DNA of 64,000 nucleotides, from contig CAJQUW010000906.1 of assembly GCA_907163375.1 (NCBI GenBank), positions 186,001 through 250,000 of the forward strand, in the 5' to 3' direction. Both the position numbers and the translations under genes were made by a program. Source of the stretch: Prostheceraeus crozeri (Eukaryota > Platyhelminthes > Polycladida > Euryleptidae). Shown here piece by piece: positions 1 to 10,545 of the stretch (position 1 is its first letter; each line of letters opens with the position of its first letter). The notes below the pieces were generated by a model that made no database searches, was not told the origin of the DNA, and saw only the letters and a list, made by a program, of their open reading frames with translations.

Positions 1-242
1 GACGGTTGCGTCGGACGCGCAGAGGTGGCGGCCAAGTGAGCTGATGAACACTTTCCGTCATGGCTGCTGAAAGACAAGTATAGGCGATCTTCACCAGTGG
101 CTTTGGTATCCAAGTGCATGAAGGACTACAATAATCTCAGAGAAGAGAGGAAGCGGATGATAACGAGAAGAACTTAGTCTACCTTTCTTACTGCAAAGGA
201 ATCGGTGAGCGTTTAAAGCGCATCTTAGAAAGTGTATTCTCA

Positions 243-1180
243 CTTCAATAAAAGATAAACCTATTTGCCGCTATGGAGATAACCAGTTTGGTTTTAGACC
301 ACACTACTCAGTATTGCATGCTCATATCAAAGCCCAATAACTTTTAACTTCACATCTCGATAACTGAGAAAACAAAGCTGTTCTTATGATAACTTTTGAT
401 ATGCACAAGGCCTTCGATTATCTTCATCACGACAGCCTGATTCGGTCACTTTTTGATAATTATCTACCCAAGGGCTTCCTACAATGCTGTCAAGACTTTC
501 TTCGTGGTCGTTCACAATCAGCTCGTCTGGACGACCTCAGGCAGTAATCTCAAGGGTACCACAGGCCTCCGTATTGACTCCCTACCTTGTTGCCACCCAT
601 GTTTCCTCATTGACAGCTCACCATTCATTGGCCAGCATGATGAAGTTTGCTGATGATATTTTGTCAATCATGCCAATAACCAATTCCTGCAACATTGATG
701 AAATTATTTCTTCAGAGATCAATCACGTTAGTACATGGTGTTCAGCGAACGGTTTGAAACTAAACTCAGCCAAGACAGAGTCCCTACTGTTCAATGAAGC
801 AGTGTGGTCAAAATTTAAGTTTCAACACCAAGATGGCGGACAATTAAAGTATTTTGGGTGTCAAAAACGCAAGCGATTTGACTTGGAGTGCCCATATAGA
901 CGACGTGTGCAAGAAGGCAAACCAACGACTATACATGTTAAGAAGACTCAAGAAAGTGTTATCTAGACAAGATCTGATGTCCTTATACAAAGCATACGTG
1001 CTAAGTACTTTGGAATTCTGCGGTCATTTGTTCATCGGACTCAACAAGCGTGACTCCAAGAAGTTAGAGACTTAGAAAACGGTGTCACAGAATAATATGC
1101 GGTCGAAGTTGTCCTTGTCGAAATTTCACACCGTTATCTGTTCGGAGATCCCATTAAGCGATTAAAGCTTTTAAAGCAAT
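243..1180 (+). pseudogene. LINE reverse transcriptase relic
   Basis: This is a decayed non-LTR retrotransposon reverse transcriptase read on the + strand with several frameshifts and stops. Visible landmarks in order are NQFGFRP near 281-302, the DMHKAFD catalytic block near 398-418, a GFLQCCQDFLRGR block near 474-512, FADD (the YxDD box) near 646-657, and a C-terminal thumb-like stretch with SDLTWSAHIDDVCKKANQ near 866-930. Only short open stretches remain (484-966 and 854-1075, in different frames). The order matches CR1/L2/Rex-type LINEs, but the clade cannot be fixed. No 5' end, endonuclease or poly-A tail was recognised. It is not a functional gene. Confidence 0.75.
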
Positions 1181-1509
1181 GATGGTACCTGGGCACTTAC
1201 TCAACTCACTGGTTCCCCCTTTTCATAAATACTCCAAGAAGTTAGTCACACCCATGGTAAAGACTAATAGACGTCAGAATTAATTTGTTCCTGCATGTAC
1301 TTCTTACTACAATCAGAATTATTAGTAGGCTAACTATAAATTTTGCATGTACTGTAGTTATTCCTTGAAACTTCATTCATCGCTTGATAGTGCTTTTTTG
1401 TACCGATTCACGAAGTTTTTAGTCTGATTTTTATTCAAAAATATACACGTTTATCTTATCTGTCAGAAGTATGATTTACATACCATTTTTAAGCCCAATT
1501 CAAATTTAA

Positions 1510-1910
1510 GAAACCTACTTACTCGATCAAAAGACAAGAAGGATCCTGGAGATCAAGTGGTGACAGTGTACTACATTAAATGTGAAGAGTGCCCGAAATA
1601 TTACATTGGAGAAACTGGCAGAATGATTAACACAAGAATGAGAGAACACATTCGAGAAATAAAAAATATAAATTACAAATCGGCTGTGTCTCAACACGTT
1701 CACGAGAATAACCATCGCATTAACATTTCTCCTCAGGTGGTAAACATCGAGAAAAACTGGCATAGGAGACGTGTCAAAGAGGCCATGAACACTTGGGCAA
1801 TTCGCACCAAAGTTTATAAAAGAGACAATGGTTTAGAGATCAATTCTACATGGAAACCCCTTATCTCAAAATATCACAGTCAATTTCTTCTTTGGCATTT
1901 CAGCATTTAA
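1510..1910 (+). pseudogene. Penelope-like element, GIY-YIG endonuclease fragment
   Basis: An open frame from about 1534 to 1910 encodes a GIY-YIG nuclease module of the type at the C-terminus of Penelope-like retroelements. VYYIKCEECPKYYIGETGR supplies the paired Tyr motif and the Cys pair before it, followed by TRMREH with the catalytic-type Arg and His. The reverse transcriptase that should precede it on the same strand is not visible; the LINE relic at 243-1180 is a different family. The fragment is therefore a 5'-truncated copy. The frame across the domain is clean, so the copy is not very old, but it cannot act alone. Confidence 0.8.
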
Positions 1911-4155
1911 TCCTCTTAATTCTTTGAATATTTTCAGTAGTCACTTGTTTATGCAATTCATTTGTTAAAGAGCAATAATTCGTTCTCAGTGCTTCCGCAC
2001 TTTGATCTATGCTCTCCTGAAGTCAGATTAAATCTGTTCGATGTCATGTCGTCATTCATGACTAAGATGTGCTCGTGACGCCAACGAAAACTCGAATAAT
2101 GCAACAACTTTTATCAACAATTGGACAATTTTCGCAAAACCTACAGAGAAAAAAATCTGCACCAGTGCCTATCACGTGCACATCATTAGATCACTCCAAG
2201 CAGACGACCTCCTTCTTCAAGCAGTTGGTTTGCACTCGCCACCAATGTTTCTACCATTTCTCGATGCGACAATGATAGCTTCATTGCTGCCTGTTTTACG
2301 TGTCTAGAAGCAAACAGTGCTGACACTCGCACTTTCGTGGCAGTGACTTCAATGCCGTTTTTTCATTAACTTTACCTGCATATAATGACTTTTCTTTTGT
2401 TACACGCGTCCCATAGTGTTGACCGAAAAGAATCCGCGAAAGGCCTCGCAACAGAATGATGTCATTGTTTTACCTTTCCTTATTGCGATTGCAACCAGTA
2501 AATGTTACTTTCCTATAATGTAATCAAAGATTTTCCCGTCATGATTTCATGTTCTCGAAAAAGATAAATTTCGTGTGTTACTATCCTCTCATGCATTTTA
2601 GAGAGCGAGTCAACGCGTTGGTGTATACCCAAGAATCTGCAGCAAATGAAAGGATTTCAGACATAAAACAAGAGGTAGGAATATGAAAACTTGCTGTAAA
2701 CTAATCGCATTTGTATCAAATAGACCTCACTTTCATATTTTGCTACACATGTTTCTGTGTTCTACTAATCGTCTTTCAAACTAGAAAGGAAAATGATAGT
2801 TGTCTGTCTGCAACAAGGAGGACTGATCACTAGAAGATTTAGTAGTTCTTCACCCCAAAAGCTTGATGGTTTGTTAAATATGTAGAACATGGTGGACATC
2901 GAAAAATTAGAACAGATATAGAAACAGAGCTACCAACTATTTGAAGCTATCAGCAAGCCTAAAAAGGTGCCGGAATCTTCAGGTCAGGCCTAGGATTATT
3001 CAGAAAACGTCCGGGCTAATCCAAGCTAATTTCATTGGCAATATTCATCCCAGGCCCGGTCATTTAGCCACACGGGGCCCGTACACAGGCGATGTATATG
3101 ATATGTCGCATTAAGTGTGCTATGTGCTGAACATCTACATGATATGCATTCATGATTGATTTCTCTCAACATTATTTGAATGTTTAGCCTTGATGAATCT
3201 GAGTTAGATTTTCGTCTTTAAGAATGGTCTGCAAGATTGTAAATAGTTTATGGCTCAAAAACAATAGGAAATTGTTTGGAGTTTGTTTGGGTATTGTTAG
3301 GAAATTGCTCTAAACGATTCTACTTTGAAGTAAAATTGATTTGGCTTATTTCAAATCATGACAAGAAAGTTAAATGTAGCAGCAGAATGCACCCAGTAAA
3401 CTATCGAAATATCTTTCCAATTTTTCTTTACTGATGACTATACTTTTGAGACTCCCGAATTTTTTGTAAATTCATTAACAAGAAAGTGCGTATTATGTGT
3501 AAGAGGTCAAATGGAATGCGTAGTCAATTTACATTAGCCTAATTGGCTCAGATTCATGTAATCCATGCAAAGATATTTGTTAATGATCACACGCTAAATT
3601 GAACATTTCCTAATATTCATTTTCTGTTCAAAATTGAAAGTTTATCTAAATAAATTGTAATTTTCTTAAAGCAGCATTGGTTGTGGTAAGAAAAATAATT
3701 TGGTAAAGCAGTAGTTATCTTCATTACAGAACTTTTGCCTCTATGATGACTAGTATCTATAAAGACGCATTACAATATCTTGTACTTATATATAGCCCGT
3801 TAGAATGAAAAGTCCCTTACAGAGATCTCTTAAATGATCTGTTTCTGTTCAAACGTAGAAGCGAGCGCCTACTCTGCCATGTTCAGGGTACCATAGTCCT
3901 GTTAATTCCAACAGTAACTATATCAACACTGTTTCTCATTCTAATATCAACCTCAACCTGTCTAGCACAAGTTTTTCTCCTGTTAAATGCCTAATATACA
4001 TTCATATATATTTTTATTCGTCTAAATATTCGTCTGTTAGTTTCAGGGCTGCCACTCTTCCTGTTTTAACGGGATTTCCGTTTTTTTCAGAATAAACTAA
4101 GTAGTGAGAAATTGTTTTGCCAAGAAACAAATACTCGTGATTGGGATTTTGAATG
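1911..4155. other. Non-coding stretch, no gene seen
   Basis: About 2.2 kb of AT-rich sequence with only short chance frames. The first 150 bases are probably the 3' flank of the Penelope-like fragment. A GC-rich patch lies near 2965-3095. I recognise no RNA gene or conserved protein. Confidence 0.5.
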
Positions 4156-4590
4156 GGACCCTCTTGAGATTGTGCAGTGGCACCTTTAGATCGTGAAGGG
4201 GCCCCTTTAAGATTCTGAGTGGCATTTTTGAGATTGTGCAGTGGCACTTTTAGATCGTGAAGGGGCCCCTTTAAGATTCTGAGTGGCATTTTTGAGATTG
4301 TGCAGTGTCACTTTTAGATCATGAAGGGGCCCTTTTATATTGTGCAGTGGCACTTTTAGATCGTGAAGGGCCCCTTTAAGATTCTGAGGGGCATTTTTGA
4401 GATTGTGCAGTGGCACTTTTAGATCGTGAAGGGCCCCTTTAAGATTCTGAGGGGCATTTTTGAGATTGTGCAGTGGCACTTTTAGATCGTGAAGGGGCCC
4501 CTTTAAGATTCTGAGTGGCATTTTTGAGATTGTGCAGTGGCACTTTAAGATCGTGAGGGTGTCCTTTTGAGATTGTGCAGCAACACTTCA
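4156..4590. repeat. 64-bp minisatellite with 21-bp substructure
   Basis: Roughly six and a half head-to-tail copies of a 63-64-bp unit; copies of GAGATTGTGCAGTG begin at 4166, 4230 and 4294 and continue to about 4570. Each unit is itself three related 21-22-bp pieces beginning AGATTGTG, AGATCGTG and AGATTCTG. One unit near 4330 is shortened. Open frames on the minus strand (4014-4289 and 4207-4521, repeating a PLHxLK pattern) are by-products of the near-threefold period and are not called as genes. Confidence 0.85.
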
Positions 4591-4639
4591 ACACAATATA
4601 ATTCTTCGGTTAACAACGCAAGAGCATATCTCTACGCAA

Positions 4640-4890
4640 TCGGTCGTCAATCTGCAGAAAAATGGTGCAAAGCTTTGTTTTCCAGTTCATCCAAATGCAC
4701 AGGATGACTCTAATGCACCATTTCTTAAACGTGCCCAAAAGAAAAAAGTCTCAAGGCATTGAATCTGGTGGTATCGAAAGCCATTCCAAAGGCTCCTATG
4801 ACGTTCACTCCAAGATTTAGGAAAATTGTTGTTTAAATGATTTGCGATGGGTCTGTGGTAGTGCGCTGGCATTCCATCCTGCATGAAGAT
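4640..4890 (-). pseudogene. Mariner-superfamily transposase relic (C-terminal part)
   Basis: The minus strand codes QDGMPAHYH followed by a degraded WNGFRYHQIQCLETFFFWARL stretch. The first part matches the second catalytic Asp block (QDGAPPHY type) of DD41D/rosa-like mariner transposases. The second is a damaged form of the WPPRSPDLTPxDFFLWG block, with the third catalytic Asp replaced. The N-terminal half and terminal repeats are absent. It lies about 300 bases upstream of gene A. Confidence 0.6.
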
Positions 4891-5198
4891 ACTCTTATCC
4901 TTTATGACATTCGGTGTATTTTATGCAGCATAGAAAGGAAAATTTTACTACACATTCTCGATTTCTCGAAAGAGCAATGACTCCAATAAAGAAAATGACT
5001 TAAGGAAATGCCTACCCAAGCATTTAGACCGCACTGACCATGGATTTTGTATGAAGATACTTGCTGTGAGCAGTGCGCTCTGCTGATGCAGTCTTTCCTT
5101 GAGGGGCCCGACGACTTTTTTTTTTAGGGGGCCCATTTCGATTTGACTTTCCGGTTTTACATACTACATAATAATGAGCGGTTGGATTGAAGTTTCAG

Positions 5199-5241
5199 CA
5201 GAACCCTGATATGTTTCTCTTTTGTTGATGAATGCAAATTC
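5199..5241 (+). CDS. Gene A exon b (candidate)
   Basis: 43-nt candidate between acceptor AGTTTCAG and donor TTC|GTAAAT. It enters at phase 2 and leaves at phase 0, as exon b does in the three paralogs, but it is 24-27 nt shorter and its peptide is not similar to theirs. Confidence 0.45.
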
Positions 5242-8200
5242 GTAAATTTAAGAGTTATTGCAACGATTTCCAGACTGAACTCATAGAAACCAACGAAAAT
5301 CTCAAAAAGCAAGCAGCAGGTGACTATCGTGAAGTTATTCTCGGAGTTCGTTCTGAATATTTCATTTCACTTTCAGACTCGATTTCTGGTCAACTTGATT
5401 CATTGAATTACGACACCCCTGATGATGAAGTTGTGTATTGTGGTGTTAGCAGGAAAGCAGACTACACCAATACTACTGCAGAATCCTGTGAAAATGATAG
5501 GCGGATGCATGGCGGTTACGATAGTGAAGGAAATGCAGTGAATACTTTGAAAATGGAATCAGCAGAAGCAGGTAAATAGGATTTATGTCTATTACTTCTT
5601 TAATATTTGACATCCTTATAGTGATATATTTGAATATACGTGGTACGTTCAATAAGTTTCCAGATTAAAGTAAAAAAATCTGCTGATGTTTGAATTCTGA
5701 TCATCTTCAATTTATACGAGTATAGGTTAGGGTTGTTTCGATTTATTATTTAACAGTTGGTCCGTTTTGAGTAAACACTCGAAATTTCGTTTATTTTGAT
5801 GAATTCTGATTTAAAACAGTATCCCATTTTGGTATTTATCTTAGTGTAGATAAGTTGCAAGTGTTTATGTAAACATTAATTTTATTAGCACAGGTGTTCT
5901 GTTCATCAGATAGTTCGACCTTGCGTAAGTGTTCAGAAGTTTGCTTTCAAACTAAATAGAAAACAATGGTCTAAGCAGATTCAATAAGACGCTTTGTCAT
6001 ATACTGAATCACCAGGACGAAAAAAGTCTAAAAAGTACAAATGCGTAAGATAGGACAATTTTACAAAAGATCATCAAATCTGGTCTTCAGAAGTTATTAG
6101 ACAAATAAGGTAAAAAGAGAGAAGATCCTTTTGTATTTTATGGAACAGAGTGCATATTCCTTAGTGTGAACATATCAACCGACAAATTCGTTGTCCTGAC
6201 TGCTGATGTATACTTCCATCGCTCAACTGTAGTTCGGTTCGTCCGCTAGAAGTTCCCAGTAGCCATTTATAATAGAATATAATACTACTAATTTTAATTA
6301 TTAGTTAAAGTAGTCCTAATGAGGACTGATGGCGTTCTCCAATCCGCAAGTGTACAAAGGCAATGCTACTGTAGCCATTGGATTAATCAGTTCTTAAAAG
6401 AACTCAATGTAGCTTTCTCGTGGCAACGAATTAAAATTGATCAGCTTTGGCCCAATATCTGGTAAAAATGGAAATCTTAAGACTTGTAATACTACTCATT
6501 CCTCATTCTTGCTGTTAATATACTAATACCATAGATTCTAAACACTGCCGTATACACGTTCAAAACAGACGTCTAATATACTGTACCGACTACAGATGCT
6601 GATAGTGGAAATAGAATAAGACAATGGTCACCATAGGTTAAGGAAATTAAAAATGGATATTATAAAACAACAGGAAACCGATGAATCAAAATAGGAAAAG
6701 TGGAGGTAAAATATGGAAATACAACGATGCTACTACACCGATTACAAGTGAACTATATCTGACACTACACAAAGTGGATAATGGTAAGAGTGGATAAGTG
6801 GAAAGTGGATAATGGAGGTAAACAATAGAACTACAATGACACGCTACTACACTGAAAGCAATGAAACTATACACACTATACCTTAGACTATACTAGATAC
6901 CTGACACTACTACACCGAAAGCAATGAAACTATACACACTATACCTAAGACTATACATGGAAAATACTATTTCTTCACTTGAATTTGTTATCGCCAGTTT
7001 CTTCATCCGTCTATAGTACTTCATGTAATTCCACATTTCTTCATTTGAATTACAATACATCGACCACTACTTCAGCTACCGATTAAGGGATATAAAACAT
7101 AATACTACAGTCCGTCAGTCATCAGCAGGTACTCGTCTAGTTGTGTTTCGACCCCTAACCTGAACACTCAAACCGAGACGAGCGGGGTCCCACACATAGT
7201 GGCTGACAAAATACTGAATAGGTAATGATATGTCTTGAAAGATATGTCACAAAGATAAATCAGACATCATTCAATTGTTGCGTTTCCCACATGTAAACTG
7301 ATCCTGTCATTAAATTCATCCCATCAATAAATACAGTATGCTTTTTGCGATCGCACATGTAAACAAATCCTGTACATCAATCTTTGCCTTTTCGATTCCC
7401 ACAAGTAAACAGATCCTGTTCATCCTCAAATCCCATAAAGATGTAATCGCTGTGTGATAAATATGTAATCCGCCTTTACACAAACTTCGCCTCATACATC
7501 AAGACTTAACAATGGGAGCTCTCTCATCTCCCGTAAGCCACGCTAAGCGCTCTGTATTCACTCTTCACCGCCCCCCCCCCCCGGGTGAAGCATTCCCGTT
7601 TCAAATACCAATTACCATATCAACAGCACAATAAATACTAAATCTAACGCAAATTCACCGTAGTCATCCTCCATTTGCCCAGCTAAATATAATACAGCAC
7701 ATTCGATGGAGGAAAAGCCGCGTCTTTACTACTTTCATTGTTTCACTTTACATCTGAAACGTTAATGCTGCAGTTGATTTGGTAAAGAGCAGCAGTTTGC
7801 GTACTCATGCCGACAAAAATGCACTGCAAACGGCAATGACGCAAATTCTTTTCGACTGCCGCACTTTGAAATAGCATTGTCAATCTTGAAGTGACAAAAC
7901 TCGTTCTTGACGGGTCAAACCTATAAAACGTATTCTTACAAGTGCGTTTCGAATACGCTTTGAAAAAGTATAAAATCATTTCTTCCTGTTCTAATGGAGC
8001 TTCATTTCTATTTGCATTTTTATTGTAGATGACTTCAATATCGAATCATCAGACCTCACAACAGTGGAACCGTATTGGAGTGATCAATTTTCTGAAGATA
8101 TTTCTAGTAGGACTGCGGTAACGCGAACTGCGGAAAGTGAACAGTTATCTGAAGCTCCACATCCTCCTGTGCACGATAGGAGGGAAAATACTCTGGAAAA

Positions 8201-8474
8201 CTTAACCAAGCGGTTTGCATGTAGATTTTGTCCCGCTATTTTTCGATATCATTACAGGAAGGTCCATCATGAACGTGTACACACCGGAGAGAAACCGCAT
8301 TCTTGTCGATTTTGTTCCAAGACATTCAACGATGCATCGAATAAAAAAGCACACGAGAGAATACACACGGGTGAAAAACCTTACAACTGCAGGCTTTGTA
8401 CTCGACGATTTACTCATTCTTCAAGTAGGAATGCACACGAACGGACTCATCACGTTGACTCGTTGATCCAGTAG
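5199..8474 (+). CDS. Gene A: C2H2 zinc-finger protein (5' partial, spliced)
   Basis: First of four tandem paralogs. Predicted exons are 5199-5241, 5274-5319, 5377-5571 and 8029-8474, giving 242 complete codons after the incoming split codon. The terminal exon carries three C2H2 fingers joined by HTGEKP linkers: CRFC..HHERVH, CRFC..HERIH and CRLC..HERTH. That is one fewer than the paralogs, and the protein ends 6 residues after the last His. The linker is acidic (PDDEVVY). Fingers of this kind bind DNA or RNA in the nucleus; the target is unknown. The conserved 131-nt exon a found in B, C and D is not visible upstream, so it lies outside the window or has been lost. Intron 3 (5572-8028) holds local repeats and an LTR-like patch. 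Exon b is the least certain piece. Confidence 0.72.
5274..5319 (+). CDS. Gene A exon c
   Basis: 46 nt between CGATTTCCAG and GCAG|GTGACT, phase 0 in and phase 1 out. The peptide TELIETNENLKKQAAG aligns with exon c of gene D (GSGYLQLNENLETSIG), sharing the NENL core. Confidence 0.65.
5377..5571 (+). CDS. Gene A exon d1 (acidic linker exon)
   Basis: 195 nt between acceptor TTTCACTTTCAG and donor GCAG|GTAAAT, phase 1 at both ends. It codes a Ser/Asp/Glu-rich linker with DDEVVYCG, a possible SUMO-interacting motif. The preceding 57-nt intron has no stop and is a multiple of three, so it could be retained without breaking the frame. Confidence 0.65.
6849..6955. repeat. Two-copy 60-bp direct repeat
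   Basis: Two near-identical copies of a segment containing AAGCAATGAAACTATACACA, about 60 bp apart, in gene A intron 3. A weaker related piece lies at about 6728-6770. Confidence 0.7.
7100..7210 (+). other. LTR-like patch
   Basis: A TATAAAA-like box at 7090-7097 is followed by a GC-richer stretch ending in a purine/pyrimidine patch near AGTGGCTGACAAA. This resembles the R-U5 end and primer-binding site region of an LTR retrotransposon. No paired LTR or coding region was found nearby. Confidence 0.25.
7276..7420. repeat. Three imperfect copies of CCCACATGTAAACxGATCCTGT
   Basis: Related segments begin near 7286, 7352 and 7398, each preceded by a TTGCGTTT/TTTTCGAT-like lead. They lie in gene A intron 3, in front of a C12 homopolymer at 7571-7582. 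Confidence 0.6.
8029..8474 (+). CDS. Gene A terminal exon with three C2H2 fingers
   Basis: The acceptor TTTTTATTGTAG opens a phase-1 exon (G|AT = Asp) that runs to a TAG at 8472-8474. Three fingers have Cys/His spacing C-x2-C-x12-H-x3-H. Helix position 4 is Lys, Lys and Arg instead of Leu. Confidence 0.85.
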
Positions 8475-8619
8475 AATTTTTGCGATGTCTTTGAAGTCAA
8501 GTGGATCAGTTTGTTGCAAGTAATAATGAAGTAGTGCTATAATCCGGAGCGCCGCAGATCCTTTAGACTTTAAACTAGTCCCATCGGAAGGAAAGTCATC
8601 AGAGCTGATCGGCGGGTTA

Positions 8620-9600
8620 TCTCTACAACATCTGATGCTGTCGTCACTGTTCGCGTAAGGCTTGTGTGGCTTGTTTGCGCAGAATTTTGAAGAACCATAA
8701 AACGCGGCGAATTCGTCCCTTCGCTGTCAGATCGCTTCGTTGGGAGGGAGCCAGGGGTTCGCCATCACCGTTGATGGCCTGGTTGGCTATTTCTGTTTGG
8801 GGAGGGATGGCGGATATGAGGCGATGGACAGGGCGACTACGCCATTCTGAGGGATAGAGAGAGCTGGGGACGCCTTAATGTCTTGCTCACTAAGAGCTAC
8901 ACTGGGCTCTACAACTCACTAAGAATTGTAGTTTTTATGGGAACTTTGGAGGCAGTGGGCCTCCTGGTAGTGCCAACAGTAATTCCACGGATGAGATCTG
9001 CTTTGAGGAGGACGAAAGTTTTCGGCGGTGTCTGGCCTTTTTGGAGCTGTATTGGGGGTGAGGGCAGTTCCTTTTTTGTTTTCTCAATCCTCTCTACCTC
9101 GTTACGGCGATAGGCCAGTTTATTCTCGCGGTCAGGATCTTTGTCCACCATGGCCGGGCCACGTGGAGTTGGTGGGCTCGGGGCGTCTTTTTCGGGAAGG
9201 ATAATGCGAGATAGGCGGAGTAGGGCAACAGCGAAACCACGTAAGGATTCATTTGGTTGCCTGAAGCGGGCGTTGAAATCGGCAAACGCCTTATTAGGAT
9301 CTATTATTTCTGCGAAGCGGGTGCGGAGGGCAGTGAAGGTTTCGTCAAAATCGAGGAGGGGGTCTAGGTCGTCTAGAAAGTCTGTTGCCTGGTCTTTGGT
9401 TTTGAAGAGCAGCATTGGCGTTTTGGTTTCTGAGTCAGGGACGGAGCGCGCAACACACAGAAACTTGTGGGTTCAGCATTTAAACTATGCAGGAGTCCCA
9501 TCAAATTCGGTCAGCATCTTTGAGGTTTTTGAGAAACATGGGTCTTCGGTCTCGGGGAGCATTTCCGGTTTTATCGCGGAAAAAATCTTTAAATGTGATT
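8620..9600 (-). pseudogene. LTR-retrotransposon gag-like relic
   Basis: A GC-richer island downstream of gene A has a 168-codon minus-strand frame at 8909-9415. It contains a gag-like core (FADFNARFRQPNESLRGF followed by AVALLRLSR), preceded in another frame by a TEFDGTPA-type block near 9505-9530. That order is typical of the capsid region of gypsy-like gag proteins. Frame changes show the relic is broken. No protease, polymerase or LTR pair was found. Base composition is clearly unlike the AT-rich flanks, which supports its being an insertion. The part before about 8900 is assigned only by composition. Confidence 0.5.
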
Positions 9601-9739
9601 CAACCAATTAATTGAAATAGTACCGCCTCATTAAATTAATTGATCTATAGGGTACAAATTCAGAAGGTATGCGCAAGTTTCTTTAATATGTGTAATACGT
9701 AGCAAGTAATAATTAAGCAACGATAAATTATGTTGATAT

Positions 9740-10545
9740 AGGCTTGTGATATTTAGCGGTTCGTGTACGTGTGGGGAGTTTTTCACCCCATCAGTATTTA
9801 AACAGATTGAATAATACATTCCCAGCAGATATGTGCGCTGTCACTCCTGGATTTTTATTTATTTGTTTAATGTTGCAGTACATTAGAATTATTCAATTAG
9901 TAACAATAATATCAGAAAGCTATCTCAAAACGTTAGTCCAGGGAGTTTTGCACCCCTGCAACAAATCAATCAGCGCAACTTTTTCAAATTATTGATAAGG
10001 CAAACAGTCGGGTCAGCATTTGATAACACTTTCTGAACAAACAAACGATGAGCAGTTATCACATCTCGATGTGGTTTTCCAGTCATCTGTGCGCCTACAG
10101 AAGGCACATCGAGCTTGGCGTACGTGCAATGGAGTTACGGATTTCTGTTGGAAATGACTGCCGATCAGTTCCATGCATTTCTTCATATTTGTACGTAAAT
10201 TGGATAACTGCAATCTCATCTCGACCATTTGCAAAATTAGTTCGTAAGAAAGATCTTTCTTGAAACTGTAATGGCTTTCTGCGCCCACAATCCGCATGTC
10301 AGCAATTACCTCCATATCTGAGTACGTGAAGAATGCTCCATGCGGCCATCGGCAACATTTTCTCTTGCTCGAATAGCCACACACAAGTTTGTCAAGGTTG
10401 TCTACACCGAACTTGCTAGCATTGTAGAATTCAACGATGCTTGGTTTTCCTTCATGAAGATCATTCTGTATACTATGCACTGAGGAGATCAATATCACAG
10501 GCAACCGACCCTTGTCCGAGAAAGAACAAAGGGTCAAATTGCGAT
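9740..10545 (-). pseudogene. piggyBac transposase relic (C-terminal part)
   Basis: The minus-strand frame 10013-10537 codes the end of a piggyBac transposase. It contains KPSIVEFYNASKFGVDNLDK with the third catalytic Asp region, SSKRKCCRWP, and a C-terminal zinc-binding domain with CAFC, CDNC and a final Cys. The N-terminal part with the first two catalytic Asp residues is missing. Two similar short palindrome-like boxes (GGGGAGTTTTTCACCCC near 9774 and GGGAGTTTTGCACCCC near 9940) lie beyond the stop codon, where the subterminal palindromes of the intact piggyBac at 48236-50820 also lie. It is an older relative of that element. Confidence 0.72.

Noticed and set aside
2010..2046. Hammerhead ribozyme after the first Penelope-like fragment
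   Set aside because: CTGAAG and a TCAGATT/AATCTG stem are present but the GAAA box is missing; too weak to list as a feature.
4207..4521. 104-codon minus-strand frame with PLHNLK repeats as a repetitive protein
   Set aside because: It is produced by the 63-64-bp minisatellite; units of 64 bp change frame, and there is no non-repeat coding sequence around it.
1..5198. Exon a of gene A in the upstream 5 kb
   Set aside because: I looked for the conserved ATGTGGCG start and the GAATTGGAGAGG core and found neither, so no exon is called.
8202..8417. Minus-strand and second + strand frames over the gene A fingers
   Set aside because: Shadows of the finger exon; the same happens over the fingers of genes B, C and D.
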